Source: Apostichopus japonicus (taxonomy: Eukaryota; Echinodermata; Holothuroidea; Aspidochirotida; Stichopodidae). Taken from it: DNA of 64,000 nt. Below, piece after piece: positions 1 to 11,689 of the stretch (position 1 is the stretch's first letter; the number at the start of each line of letters is the position of its first letter). The position numbers were made by a program, and so were the translations under genes. The notes beneath the pieces were generated by a model. It was not told the origin of the DNA and made no database searches. It was given only the letters and a program-made list of their open reading frames with translations. The stretch covers positions 11,766,001-11,830,000 of the forward strand of contig NC_092569.1 in assembly GCF_037975245.1 (NCBI RefSeq), read 5' to 3'.

Positions 1-62
1 ATCGTCATTTTAATCGTCATCGTCGTCGTCGTCATCTTCGTCACTACATTTATCATTATCAT
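1..62. repeat. Trinucleotide-rich (ATC/GTC) low-complexity tract
   Basis: Imperfect ATC/GTC repeats lie in the intron just upstream of the EGF exon of gene A. The matching tract in copy B is at about 42886-42960. Confidence 0.8.
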
Positions 63-95
63 TATTATCGTTATAGTTATTCCTAGTATTGTTGT

Positions 96-2361
96 CAGTG
101 GCGGAGAAACAGGGGGGTTGGGGGTTAAACCCCCCCACTTTTTGAAGAGGGGAGGTTGGCCCACACAATCAACCCCCCTAATTTTTGCCAGTTGTGTTCT
201 GTTATAGCCTATGTTATGTGTCCCAAATGGCATAATAAATCAAATCATTAAATTTGAAATTGTTAAAGTCATTTCAACCTTTTACCTGGTAGGCTACATG
301 AACAATTAACGACCGAAAACTGAGTTAGAATTGACCCACACATTATTTCTAGCCCCTTCCCCCCCCCCCCCCCACCTTGCGCATTGGAACTTGTAGCTCA
401 TAGCGCTAACTTCACCCCACAACAGACATACACAAAATAACGTTTTGTTGCTGTTGAATAGCTTTGGAACTATATACACTTGCCAACTTCAACGAGGTGT
501 TTCTAAGTACATGTACGTGAGCAATATGAGTGTCGAAATCTGTCGCTAGGCTAGCGCGCTTTGGCATTATGAACGCGAGGTTAATTTCGCCGCACGTGCC
601 TTACGTTTTACACAGCACCGTTTGGTAAAAATGTACTCTTATTGTTTTTAGGCATGAATTGATAATTACAATGGTTGTGTTGTAGGGGACTTCCTTAGGA
701 GTTAGGACTATTTTGGCAAAGTTTGGAGTATGTGATGACTGTAGATTTTTTGGAAACTTCACTTGAATCATGTGAAAACTCACCTGAACTCAAATGTAAA
801 TTAGGTTTGAGACTTTGTTCCTGTATGTAAACCTGTGATATGGTTAGTGTAGAACTATTATGCTGTAACTGACTGAGAGTATCAAGGACAGCTAATAAAA
901 CAACATACGGTACTCCAGAATATTTTGCACCCACGCGAGAAAACTGCACTGAAATGAATTTTACTGTATCCTATATGTTGCACTGGTAGAGCGCATGCGA
1001 TTCAGAAAAAGTTGTTGGATACGGCCGATAGGCTATATAATCCATGGTGACCGTTTATTTACAAGTTGAGAATACAACATGAAAAACGAAAAAATTTGCT
1101 TTTCATTATAGTAACACATCAGTGTATTGAACTTTGGCGCAGTTTGATCCAGCATTGTGCAAATGACATGCAGCAGTTCTCATTTTATTGTATTTTATCC
1201 ACAGTTGTTAAATATAGGACTGAAATCGCATTTGCGGCAGTCTATATTTGTTTTCTGGGAGAGGACCCTAGACCCATCGTATTTGCAAAAGTCTACTTAG
1301 ATTGTTTGTCCCCTGATTTTCTTTCTGCAACGCCCATGTATTTCTCCAAACTAAATTTCTAAGCCATGAGATCTAAAACTTAAGGAGGTTTAGGAGCATC
1401 ATTAGGTCTGGAAAGTGTTATTCTGGCGACCTGGTAGGTATATTTGCCAAAAAAATTTCGTACGCTACGCGCGAACCCATGGTCGCGCTCCGCTTAGATA
1501 GTGTCAGAGAACAGACACGCGTCCCCACCATTATCCAAGACTGATCAGCGCCCATGCTCAAAACTGTCGATGTGTGTAGTATTCGGTTTCGCAAATATCT
1601 GGTATATATTTATTTCCTTCAGCGAAATATTTTAGTAGCCGTCTGAATTTTCGAAAATTCCCCGACCAACATTCTTCATCATACTTCATCATACTCGTGC
1701 AATTTTGACCCGTCTGTTAGGGTTTGAAGGAGGTTTTTCTATATCGGTTGTCCATAGATGATATTTTGTGCAACATTATGGGTATGTTTTGAAGTGAATT
1801 TATTCACGAGAATTGTGAATTTTCAAATTCTGAACAGTGGGGCTGACGGGTATTGTGGGCCGCGATGAAGAATCACCTACAAAAGCAATGATCCACAGGA
1901 TACGTGATGAAGTCAAACATGATGTGTGACTGGTAACAATCTTCAAAAAGGTTATAGATGAGAAAAAAGTATTTGGAAATACTTGATTCTCAGGCAAAAG
2001 TGTATATATGGTTGGTCAGTTTCAAGCCCGAGAAGTGCCATTTCCGGTGATCTGGGGGGTACCAAAACCAGAAATTTGCTTGAACGCTGCGCGCCAACTA
2101 ATGGTGGCGCTCCGCTTAGATAGTAATTCGCGCCCCCTCGGGTTAGAAAATCCTGCATACGCCCTGGTTAAATGCAGCTTTTCAAGGCCTGGGCAGTGCC
2201 ATTTACTGCAATCTGGGAGGCAATACTTGCCAAAAAATTCTTGTGCACTTTGCGCCAACTTATGGTGGCGCTCCACTTAGATAGTGAGCCAGCAGTTATG
2301 ACTTTTTATTTCATCAATGGCCTGCAACCCCCCCACTTCTGACAAGAAATCTCCGCCACTG
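96..2361. mobile_element. hAT-like non-autonomous DNA transposon, copy A only
   Basis: The element is bounded by 12-bp terminal inverted repeats, CAGTGGCGGAGA at the left and its complement at the right. It is flanked by a perfect 8-bp target duplication ATTGTTGT (88-95 and 2362-2369). The paralogous site in copy B (42976-42983, ATTGTTAT) is empty, so this is a clean insertion made after the segmental duplication. TIRs plus an 8-bp duplication fit the hAT superfamily; P elements also make 8-bp duplications but have different ends. I find no transposase reading frame. The right part holds three diverged copies of a module with the core GGCGCTCCGCTTAGATAGT, near 1470-1505, 2090-2130 and 2250-2285. 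It sits in the intron just 5' of the EGF exon of gene A. Confidence 0.88.
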
Positions 2362-2410
2362 ATTGTTGTAATTTACTATCACTGTTTACAACCACGTTGC
2401 TATTGCACAG

Positions 2411-2713
2411 GCCGGTGGATTTTATGTCAACCCTGATTGTACAAGAAGGGCTCACTGTATCAATGGCAATGTCACGTGGGATGACGTATACAGTTGCAGC
2501 CCCAATGCACTGTGTGAGGAACAAAACAATGTTCGTCAATGTTACTGCAAGACTGGTTACCATGGTGATGGAAACGTATGTGTGCTGACTAACTGCCAAG
2601 ATGTATATACTGCTGGTATTAACGAAAGTGGTATCTACACCATTAAGCCAACTGGCTGGCCTGGATCACCATTTCCAGTGTATTGCAACATGGCTGACGG
2701 AGGTGGATGGACG
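2411..2713 (+). CDS. Gene A exon: EGF-like module and N-terminal FReD
   Basis: The acceptor TATTGCACAG and the donor GTAAGT bound 303 nt in phase 0. The seven-cysteine EGF-like module is followed by NCQDVYTAG, the first cysteine strand of the FReD, and the exon ends at GGGWT. It is one codon shorter than the copy B exon. Most residue differences from copy B fall in the EGF-like half. Confidence 0.9.
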
Positions 2714-5404
2714 GTAAGTCATAATATAATCTAGATTTCTGTAGGCCTTTGGTATAATTCACAAATAATGAATCACAGATGACATAAACTATTTATTGGA
2801 TGTTTAATATTAAGTAATTACTTGCGTCATTAGTTTATTTTAATTAGCATTACACAGATACAGACTGAAAGATTGTGACAAATCCGGATTGTCCTCCGTT
2901 GAATTCTATTTGTTTTTCTGTGATTGCTATACGTTCAAATTTTTAACCTTAAAGCATTATTTATTACAAATACAAATACAATGCTGGTTGTAACAACAGT
3001 GGTATCTACACCATTAATTAAACCAACTAACTGATCTGGCTTACCGTACTCTTTAATGATACATTGTTAAAAACGACAAACTTTTCAAGCGTTTATTTTA
3101 GAATTCTACTTTCCCTCAGTGAGTACACGCTACCTTACACCGAAGTGAAATGTTACATTACTTAAGAAATATGTTGCCCACAACAGGGAGAAGGAAAAAA
3201 ATCAAAAATAAGCTGCGTTGAATGTTCAACCGACTCGTCGTACACACAATCTCTTTTGCCGTGTCACATAATCAACATTCATAAAATTTGTTTTTTGAGA
3301 AATGAGTTGATATTTCCCATAGTCCGGTATACGATGACATTATGGACCAATACATATGTTATCAGGGGGAAAACGCACTTCACGTATATAAGTTACATTG
3401 ATACATTGATTACTTCTTAACTTATTGATTTTGTTGAACATAGATTGTATATGGCAATGGGGGAAGGTGTTAAAAACGTATTTAAATGAATTGCAGGCAA
3501 TAACGTTGAATAACAAGAAGGTACATGTCGAGTGTGCTATATTGATTTCAAGGGAGTAGAAATATCACAACCCAGAGAAGATCGAATTCAAGAAGAAGTA
3601 TACTAGTATTGCATTACTCAAAACACATGTAATTAGAAAACAAATAAAACCGTATGATAATGAATATTATAAAACAACTAACATAAAACATTATAAGCTG
3701 AACTAAGCTGTTGACTTATATGTTTGCATGCATGACACAATTATTTTACACATTTACATATCAACACTATTATGGTGCACGTGAATAATAACAAATAAAA
3801 ATGCCCCGGTGCCCCCCCCCCTCCTCCGGCTCCTACCCCCTGAGTGTAACAGAATAGTGACAATATCGGTACTCTCTTGTAATTTTGTTTTCTTTATGTG
3901 ATTGCTAGAAGTCAAATAGCAAAAGCTCGTAAAATGTCAATCTTCTATTTCTGGATTGTCTTATATTCGATTATGTTCTTAAAGTACTCAGTAACTGACT
4001 TATTTATGTTCATCCTTTGGTTCTGTCACGTAAGTCTTCATAAATATTCCCATGACTTCTGAGTTTTGTATAACTTTGTAAATCTTAGGAAGTCCTTAAT
4101 TTATTTTGATTTCAGGTGTTCCAACGTCGAGTTAATGGTTCTGTTGATTTTTACCGTAACTGGACCAGCTACAAAGAAGGCTTTGGTCAGATCGTTCATG
4201 AATTTTGGTTGGGTAATGACAAGCTGTATTACATCACCAATCAAGATAACTATCAAATCCGGATTGATCTGGTCGACAGGGAAGGGACTCCACACTTCGC
4301 TGAATATGACTCTTTCCGTATCAACGATGAAATTGACAAGTATCGTCTGTCCGCGGTGGGAAATTACAGCGGGACAGCAGAAGTACTAAATACCCACTGT
4401 GAGTTAAATAAATAATGGGGATGTTTCCATCTTTTGCCATCTTAGATTACCAAATTCTATCTCCATTAATGTATATAACTTCATAAATAGTTGTTTATCT
4501 GAACAAATTATTAAGCACAATCATAAAATATGCTAATTTTTTCAATTAATCATAACATAATTATAATAAAGCCATTGTCACGGCTTCTTCTACATATATT
4601 TGGAACTTATTTATTGTCCCTCTATAGTTGTGCCATTTACTTGTTCTAAGTTTATATTCTCCATTTGGATATCAAAACGTTTCGTAGAAAAAAAAACACG
4701 ACATATATGGGTTATACGTATATATATGTATAAGTTTTTGACGAATGATTAAGTATTAGCAAAATATTGAGCGTATAGTTTTTTCCGTAATAATGCTATA
4801 AGTGCATGGGGCCTTTTTATCATGATCTGTCATAGATATCACTCTACCGTACCAGCAATATAAAGAGGGGAAAGATTTTGAACTTTATTGCTAGTGTGGA
4901 GTAATATGACTTTACCGTTCAAAATTTAACAATGAGTGACCCCTCAGTATTACACTCTAATCGTGTGATTTATTTTAAATCAATATTTCTAATATGAAAG
5001 AGATTGTGATTAAAAGTTTCTTAATGCTATGTGATATTTTATATTATACGCACTAGGGTGGAAAAGGGTTATGCTGCTTAAACGCGAGTGTATTATGTAT
5101 TTTTTTCTCTTTTGTCTTAACAGACAACGAAAATGCTTTGAAATTTCAGTTCAACAGTTTGTTTAGTACTTACGATCAAGATAATGATGATATGGATACT
5201 CGTCACTGTGCGGTAGTCTTACAAGGCGCATGGTGGCACAACGTGTGCTGTAGATCCAATCTCAATAGCAACTACTTCGCTAGTGTCATTCCTTCCACTA
5301 CGAATTGTTGTGGGGGCCATTCCTCTATCTGTTGGAACAACCTACCAGGACCTGACCATAACATCAAATACACCGAGATGAAGATTCGACCTGTACGTGA
5401 TTAA
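2411..5404 (+). CDS. FReD gene A: EGF-like and fibrinogen-related domain protein, 5' part outside window
   Basis: This is the 3' half of a secreted EGF-FReD protein, paralogous to gene B. Exons 2411-2713, 4116-4398 and 5124-5404 join in phase to 289 codons including the stop. The order is an EGF-like module ending in a GYHGDG motif, the FReD start (NCQDV, then VYCNMADGGGWT), the FReD core (VFQRRVNGS, FWLGNDK), a calcium-site-like DQDND, and the end EMKIRPVRD. FReD proteins (ficolins, tachylectins, FREPs) bind sugars or acetylated groups outside the cell, so an innate recognition role is inferred. The signal peptide and mucin-like exons are expected left of position 1. No stops or frameshifts are seen, so the gene looks functional as far as visible. 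Confidence 0.88.
2714..4115 (+). other. Intron of gene A
   Basis: A phase-0 intron with GT and AG ends, nearly identical to the copy B intron (43331-44747). Apart from a short C-rich tract near 3804-3840 I see no gene or transposon in it. Confidence 0.85.
4116..4398 (+). CDS. Gene A exon: FReD core
   Basis: The acceptor TTTGATTTCAG and donor GTGAGT bound 283 nt, leaving phase 1. It encodes the FReD core, with VFQRRVNGSVDFYRNW at its start and YSGTAEV near its end. It differs from the copy B exon at about five residues. Confidence 0.92.
4399..5123 (+). other. Intron of gene A
   Basis: A phase-1 intron, GTGAGT to TTAACAG, AT-rich and collinear with 45031-45754 in copy B. Nothing else is seen in it. 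Confidence 0.85.
5124..5404 (+). CDS. Gene A terminal exon: C-terminal FReD
   Basis: The exon starts after TTGTCTTAACAG and completes a split Tyr codon. It encodes FSTYDQDND (calcium-binding type), RHC, AWWHNVCCRSNLN, and ends EMKIRPVRD and a TAA stop. All are hallmarks of the FReD C-terminal half. It is one codon longer than the copy B exon, next to the DQDND motif. Confidence 0.92.
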
Positions 5405-6194
5405 ATATAGCAAATATCTTCAATTTTCTGTATCCTTAGACGGAGTAAGCAGACGCTTCACCACAGATTAAATGAATACGACTTATAGTGTATTCCTAGA
5501 GATATTTACGAGCCTGAAATCCCACATCGAGCCTGAAATAATATCCTTCGTTCTCGATAATATTTCGTCATATGAAGGTAATGTTGATTGCAATTTCAGC
5601 AGATTCATATTGGCTCATATTTTATGCAGTAGAGTAACGTCATCTTGTATCATTGTTTTAGTCCATTATTTACATTACAACAACAACATATTTCCCAATT
5701 AAATTAAATTAACTGAGAATTTTATTTTATTTAAATTAAAAAACAATTACACTTCGTAAATTAAAATGTACTCTCCAAACTGAGGAAACTACAAGAATCT
5801 GTTTAGATTCCAAAATCTCGTTACTAGGTATTGCCGTATCACTGTTCAAATCAACAGTTTTCCGACAGTTTGTCCCATATTCGACATTTGGGAAGACATC
5901 ATATCAACATTAGCCAATTGTAAGATAGGCTCCTGCATGGAATTTGTTAAATCTATTGTTGAATTGACATGGAGTGTGTGTTTGTTGTGGTCCTAATGTA
6001 GCATTTGTGTTTGCTCTTTCATTGTGATACCATATATTATTATTAATCATGCGAGTTTACACTGTAATTTAATTGAACGTGTTTCAATTGAAATGGTTTC
6101 GAAGTAGTTATTACTTTTTTAAATAATTTGTGGAAATCATCAACTTTGATATTGTTAACAAATACTCATATAACCTTTTCCTTGTCATTAAGTG
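5405..6194. other. 3' flank of gene A, no gene seen
   Basis: AT-rich flank shared with copy B. Short open frames here have no recognisable product. Confidence 0.7.
5467..5472 (+). terminator. Candidate polyadenylation signal of gene A
   Basis: ATTAAA lies 63 nt past the stop codon and is conserved at the same place in copy B. There is no canonical AATAAA close by. This is a guess from the motif alone. Confidence 0.3.
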
Positions 6195-6514
6195 TATGGA
6201 TGGATGGATGCATGGATGGATGGATGGGTGGGTGGGTGGGTGGGTGGATGGGCGGATGGATGGATGGATGGATGGATGGATGGATGGATGGATGGATGGA
6301 TGGATGGATGGATGGATGGATGGATGGATGGATGGATGGATGGATGGATGGATGGATGGATGGATGGATGGATGGATGGATGGATGGATGGATGGATGGA
6401 TGGATGGATGGATGGATGGATGGATGGATGGATGGATGGATGGATGGATGGATGGATGGATGGATGGATGGATGGATGGATGGATGGATGGATGGATGGA
6501 TGGATGGATGGATG
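6195..6514. repeat. (TGGA)n tetranucleotide microsatellite
   Basis: About 320 bp of TGGA repeats, with a few TGGG variants at the left edge. The long frames reading WMDG or SIHP repeats are artefacts of the 4-bp period. The paralogous position in copy B carries a (GGGA)n array instead. Confidence 0.98.
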
Positions 6515-6784
6515 ATTGTTCTTCTTATATCGATCTATTGATCGATCGATCTTGCAAGGACGACTATTTCCTTTGTGGGTGGTCAGGTGGTTTCTTTGAA
6601 CGATTGCCATGACGACATTTGGATACAAATTCGCTACGCTTGTTGATTGAGTTGGAGCTTTTGTCGGCTCTCTTAATATGAAGAACTTTATTTCCATACA
6701 GAGTTGGAGCTGCACTTATATGTATTAGACTGCTTTTAGGGTTTCCCAAGAGATGGAGTGATCGATTACACAATATATATAAGA

Positions 6785-7135
6785 AGAACAACATCAAAAT
6801 AGGCTATAGCTGTATGAGGAATATGCAACATATTATAAAAGCCCGCAATAACAAGATTATATCGAAAGCAAACCAGGAGACCAGTGAAATAACTTGCAAT
6901 TGCAGGAAAAAGAGCGACTGCCCCCTATCTGGGGAATATCTCGTCAGCGATATAATGTACAAACAACGGTCACTACTGGTCAAGAGACAGCCGTATAAAT
7001 CGGTCTGGTCAGTGGAAGCTTCAAGGCAAGCTACAACAACCACATTAAATATTTCTGCAACTTACGTTATCAAAAGAACCTGAGCTCTCAAAACATATCT
7101 GGGACTTAAAAGAAAGAAAATCGATCACTCCGTTG
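6785..7135 (+). mobile_element. Penelope-like element remnant: GIY-YIG endonuclease part, frameshifted
   Basis: The first frame encodes RNMQHIIKARNNK and a cysteine cluster (CNCRKKSDCPLSG). A neighbouring frame then continues with VYIGLVSGSFKASYNN. This order (Cys cluster, then a YIG-type nuclease with a following SFK.RYNNH-like stretch) is typical of the C-terminal endonuclease of Penelope-like retroelements. A frameshift near 6960 separates the two halves, so the piece is dead. No reverse transcriptase is seen upstream. Copy B carries the same remnant at 48240-48605, so insertion predates the duplication. Confidence 0.75.
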
Positions 7136-7890
7136 TCTCTAAGAACTTATCAGTTTGAAAAAAAAATACAAATTTTGCTTTTGTAGGAATATTATCTTCC
7201 AGTGGGAAAAACCAACCTTTTGTATTCCTATCAAGCACAAAACCACTTAAAGAGGTTAATTTATGTCACTGTTGCTGTATTAGTCAGACACACGTTCGAA
7301 ACTTAAGTATTCCAGAATCCGCAACTTCATGATGGCACAAGCTAAAAAGATGCACTTTCTATTACTTACTTTTACACAACAATATTTATTGCCGAAATAC
7401 TTCTTTGAGTTATTTATGTATATTATATTGATTTAAAATTTACTTTATGATAAACGTTTGTGTCAATACATGGTGTTAAACAGTTTCATTGGTGTTTGAT
7501 ATTTTTGAAATTTACTCTGTGGTGCGTTGTGATGTTAAAAGACGCTAGATTGTTTGCAGCTATACATCAACTGTAACAAAGCTTATTAACTATTGACATT
7601 CTTCACGTAATCATCTACGTCCTTTTATTGTACCTGTATTGCTTACCATTTTTATCTCTTTTAAAAACTCAACTAACTGTTATCAAAAACACCATGTGGA
7701 ATAATTGCTTGCCATGGAAATATTCTTTTACAAACTCAACTAACGGTTATCAATAAAACATGTGGAATAATTTCCTGCCATGGAAATATTCCTATGAAGC
7801 CTAAAAAACCCGTCTGTGAGCACCTTCAGTTAGGACTGCTAGGTAGGACTATCACATATTCCAGTGAAATTGAGCAATTTCCACGCTCAA
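7136..7890. other. No gene seen
   Basis: AT-rich sequence with a short direct repeat around GTGGAATAATT..CTGCCATGGAAATATTC (two copies near 7695 and 7757). No coding signal is seen. Confidence 0.6.
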
Positions 7891-8202
7891 CAGCCCACGC
7901 GTCCTTTACGCAACTACATTTCTTATTTGTTCGCATACACTTAAGAATGATGCTAGCTTGTGTCCGCGGGTGCAGAGGTTGATTTGACTGATCTATTGGC
8001 CGAGTTTGCAAGATAATTTCTTCAAGTTGGGTAGGAAGTGCAATCTCAGCCCACGCGTCCTTTACGCAACTACATTTCTTATTTGTTCGCATACACTTAA
8101 GAATGATGCTAGCTTGTGTCCGCGGGTGCAGAGGTTGATTTGACTGATCTATTGGCCGAGTTTGCAAGATAATTTCTTCAAGTTGGGTAGGAAGTGCAAT
8201 CT
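7891..8202. repeat. 156-bp tandem duplication, copy A only
   Basis: The segment starting CAGCCCACGCG at 7891 is repeated at 8047. Copy B has a single unit (about 49350-49502), so the duplication is recent and specific to copy A. It stays open in one minus-strand frame for 113 codons but matches no family I know. Confidence 0.93.
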
Positions 8203-9579
8203 GCTAAGAACTTATGACTTTAAAATTATGAAAGGTGAAAGGTCAATTGAAGGCTTGATAACAAGAAAGTTTCTGTAATCTAATAAGAAAAGATGGAAGA
8301 TATGTCAGTCAGAAAATCAAAATCATAAGTTAATGTTGTAAAGTTAATTAAGTAAATGTCTAAAGATAGCCCCGCCCAACCCCACTCCTTACACCCGCCC
8401 AATCCCGGCCCCACCCCACCCTTTCAACATTAGCATCCCGACAGTTTGTAAGTCTTAAACGTTTAAGCATATGCAATGGGGGAATAGCATGCTTAACTTC
8501 ACAATTCATATTTTTTTTTCTGTAATACGTATATAAATGCCATCATTTATCATTGCGCTGGGACGGTTTTCAAGTGAAATAAACCTCGTATATCATATGA
8601 AAAGGAACAACAACCACGGTTGATTTAATTAACTTTAAAATTAATCAATTAACTTTTGGATTTGAAATGGAAATACATCCTAACTTTAAAATATATTACA
8701 GATATATTGCAAAACTAACTAAGTAAGTATTGTAACGTAACTCACTCTGTATTGCCTACTTATGCCGCCGGTGGCTTTTCATGCAAGCAACTCGGGAGCA
8801 TGTGTAAATGTTTTGTAACTTCTCCCAGGTACGGCGGACGTCCAAAATAGATTTCCTGACAGTATGGTTCAGCTCTGTCTGTTAAATAGCTCATCACAAG
8901 AACTGTTGTTTTTCTATTAGCTAAGGGCTCGCGTTATGCGCAATGTACAACCAGTCAAATTATTTGGTGTTGCAACAGAATCATTCCTGTTACCCACACA
9001 TATGTATAACGTAGGCTATGTATAACTTAAGAAGCAACTGAAGAACGCATGGTAGCTGAGGGTCTTCCGGTAAGTCTTCCAGTTAGAGCAGCATCAACGT
9101 ATTTTATGAAGGTCCTTTGAAAATGTAAAATCATTGATAAACGTATTTAACGTGATTATCGTAATGTTTATCTAATATTACGAGTACTAATTAGACATTA
9201 GTTCATTCGGCGTAAAGCTCACGTGGCGTAACTGACACAGCTACAGGCCAGTAGTTGTTAATTTTGAGACAGCAGTTTGACGGGGTTCCATTTCCTTTTA
9301 ACATTAATTTATAATATAATATATAATTGAAGGAATGATCTGGCATTAATTTATCATTGTGATGAATTTACTGGAATTGTAGTTTTGACATAAAAGATGC
9401 AGTTATCAGAGGACTTAACTGTACAGAGTCTATGTACAGTATTGTTTTCATTGTATAACATTTCCCAGAAACAAGTCTGAATATTTTGGTAAATATGCGT
9501 TCTCTTTATCACAGGATAGATCAAAATAAAGTATCCTGAGTGATTGTGTACCAAACTATACTCGGTAGTTGTGCTATTA
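8203..9579. other. No gene seen
   Basis: Collinear with copy B (49503-50879). It contains a C-rich patch near 8370-8420. No product is recognised on either strand. Confidence 0.6.
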
Positions 9580-9768
9580 ACGCAGTGCGTTCGTTTAACG
9601 TTATTGACGCAATGCGTTCGTTTTGCGTTATTGACGCAATACGCTCGTTTTGCGTCATTGACGCAATACGCTCGTTTTGCGTCATTGACGCAATACGCTC
9701 GTTTTGCGTCATTGACGCAGTGCCTTCGTTTTGTGTTATTGACGTAGTGCATTAGTTTTGCGTTATTG
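9580..9768. repeat. 27-bp minisatellite, 7 units
   Basis: Seven 27-bp units, consensus beginning ACGCAATGCGTTCG. Units 3-5 are identical, which suggests local homogenisation. Each unit contains a short palindrome (ACGCA-N-TGCGT type). Frames reading through it are artefacts of a period divisible by three. Copy B has the same number of units with different variants. Confidence 0.95.
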
Positions 9769-9994
9769 ACTATATATTAAATATATTCCGGCCATTTGAT
9801 TGGTCAATTGCTCGTCGATTGCGTGCAAAATCCGCTCTATTGCACGCTATGATGATAGAACCATGCATTATACTTTTTTGGTAGCACATTTTTTCAATGG
9901 TAAGAGAGCAGAGAAACCTGTCTGTTCAAAACAATCTGTTGCGTGAGTTCATTTTACATCCAATTATATCCAAATGTGAAGGTGTTGTATAAAA

Positions 9995-10087
9995 CAAATA
10001 ATGAATGGTTTCCATTCGTGCAATAGTGCAAATATTTCATGAGTTGAAAGATGTTATTTGTTCCATTCAACGAGGCGCAGCCGAGTT
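9995..10087. mobile_element. Foldback element, right arm missing
   Basis: The left arm starts CAAATAATGAATGG and ends CCATTCAAC. It is followed by a loop that is the exact reverse complement of the copy B loop. The right arm seen in copy B is absent. See 51315-51476. Confidence 0.7.
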
Positions 10088-10215
10088 AATGTATAATATT
10101 GCGTCTTTTATTCAGTGCCTCCAAATTGCTGGCGTCAATTATTGTACTGAACTAGTCACGTTAAGCCAAGGTTGAATATGTACACTCAGCTAACTTCCAG
10201 TGTACTAGTCTGTTG

Positions 10216-10370
10216 CTATAACTTAGCCATCATTACGTTTGTACGTTGATTCTTTATCGTAATTGCATTAAATTGTTGAGGCCAATCACATTGAAAATCA
10301 GATTGATAATCACACCGAATATAAACTTCATCACCTATAAATCCACTGTACTCATCTTTATCTGTGCTTC
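10216..10370 (-). CDS. Candidate orphan terminal exon, unknown product
   Basis: A possible acceptor (CTCTTTTACAAG) at 10371 is followed by 50 open codons to a TAG stop. They include EYSGFIGDEVYIRCDY and CDWPQQFNAI. Composition looks like an extracellular protein, but I recognise no domain and no partner exon. The copy B equivalent has a premature stop. It could be chance or a dead exon. Confidence 0.25.
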
Positions 10371-10995
10371 CTTGTAAAAGAGAGGAGAAAGGAATCAAGG
10401 AATATTTGGAAGCTGAATTTTTACATACGTATAATTTACAATTATACAAAAAGAGTTGTAAAGGTGTGTGTTTGAGGAGGGGGGGGGGGATAGAGAAAAC
10501 ACCACCTCTGGTTGTAGTACCATATAAAATATGAAGGTGAAAACAACACAACTTTCAAGGGACACTGTTTTTGTCACTAATCCACATACAACACTATGGG
10601 AACTGTTACTGCATTTGGGCGATACTTTAACCGTCCACACCACACTTTATTACACAGAATCGCCTTGCAACAGTTCGCCCTAAGAAGTACGTTAATGTAA
10701 TATCGCCCCATTCCACCTCATTTTCTCGACATTGAGAAATGAATTATTAAACCAAACTTCACCACCAAGCATCCTTTCACGACCTGTTCCCCTTCCTCCA
10801 GCCCTCTTCTCTTCGAGACACATCGTGCCTATCCATATTCACATGTTTCTTCTTCCTAAACCTTTTGTTCTCAAAAGGTTTCACGTCCATTTCATTGTTC
10901 CACCATTCTGCATCATTAATATCGTTAGTCCTTTCACCTCTTGTCATTTGTTTGGTCTAAATTTACACTATTCATTGTCAAATTGTCCAGCTAAG
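10371..10995. other. No gene seen
   Basis: A G-rich run lies near 10478-10490 and a pyrimidine-rich stretch at 10740-10990. Short open frames match nothing recognisable. Confidence 0.55.
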
Positions 10996-11002
10996 TATAT
11001 AT

Positions 11003-11010
11003 ATACACAC

Positions 11011-11099
<89 letters not shown>
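11003..11099. repeat. (AC)n/(AT)n microsatellite
   Basis: A short ACAC run passes into about 75 bp of AT repeats. It is almost absent from copy B near 52370. Confidence 0.97.
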
Positions 11100-11101
<2 letters not shown>

Positions 11102-11214
11102 AATAACGGAAAAACTGTTAAACAACTATGCTACATTTAGAGAAAGGCTGGATCTCGAGTGAGATACAATAATTGAATTAGGTAAGTGATTGGAAGTAAA
11201 ACAGCCAATGTTTG

Positions 11215-11243
11215 GTTTATATATATATATATGTATATATGTA

Positions 11244-11313
<70 letters not shown>

Positions 11314-11344
11314 TACGTACCGTACCGTACCGTATATATATATG
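11215..11344. repeat. (TA)n microsatellite with GTACC interruptions
   Basis: TATATG and TA repeats end in a short GTACC repeat (CGTACCGTACCGTACCG). The copy B equivalent is contracted to a few TA units. Confidence 0.97.
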
Positions 11345-11689
11345 TACCGTCGTTGTCATTGTCAATGTTATTCTTATACATAACGTCATTGGTCAAAGAT
11401 CAGAGGTTAAAAAAAAATAAATAAACACATCATTTCTGTAACACGGCGTCAGCAGTAGCAATTGATACAAGTGAAGTCGATGAAGTAATCTTTCTGTTTT
11501 TGAATTTAAGAACGTCGAATAAAAAACTTTACTCGCTCTAGCTTTCCAACTAGTTACAACACTGAGAGAGGGGGGGGGGGTATAAGTTAATATTTCATAT
11601 CAAAGATCACTCTGCTGCGGGGAGCCACATCGTTCCATAAATACCAAAAATTAAAATGTTATATATCGAAAATATTATCATATAATTCA

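Noticed and set aside
1066-1362. 98-codon frame inside the 96-2361 transposon
   Set aside because: No transposase motif, and too short and isolated to call.
6188-6715. Long frames of WMDG and SIHP repeats
   Set aside because: They are read-throughs of the (TGGA)n microsatellite in all frames, not proteins.
9354-9768. 132-codon repetitive protein (CVNDAKRAY type)
   Set aside because: The 27-bp period is a multiple of three, so several frames stay open on both strands. Units vary without codon constraint.
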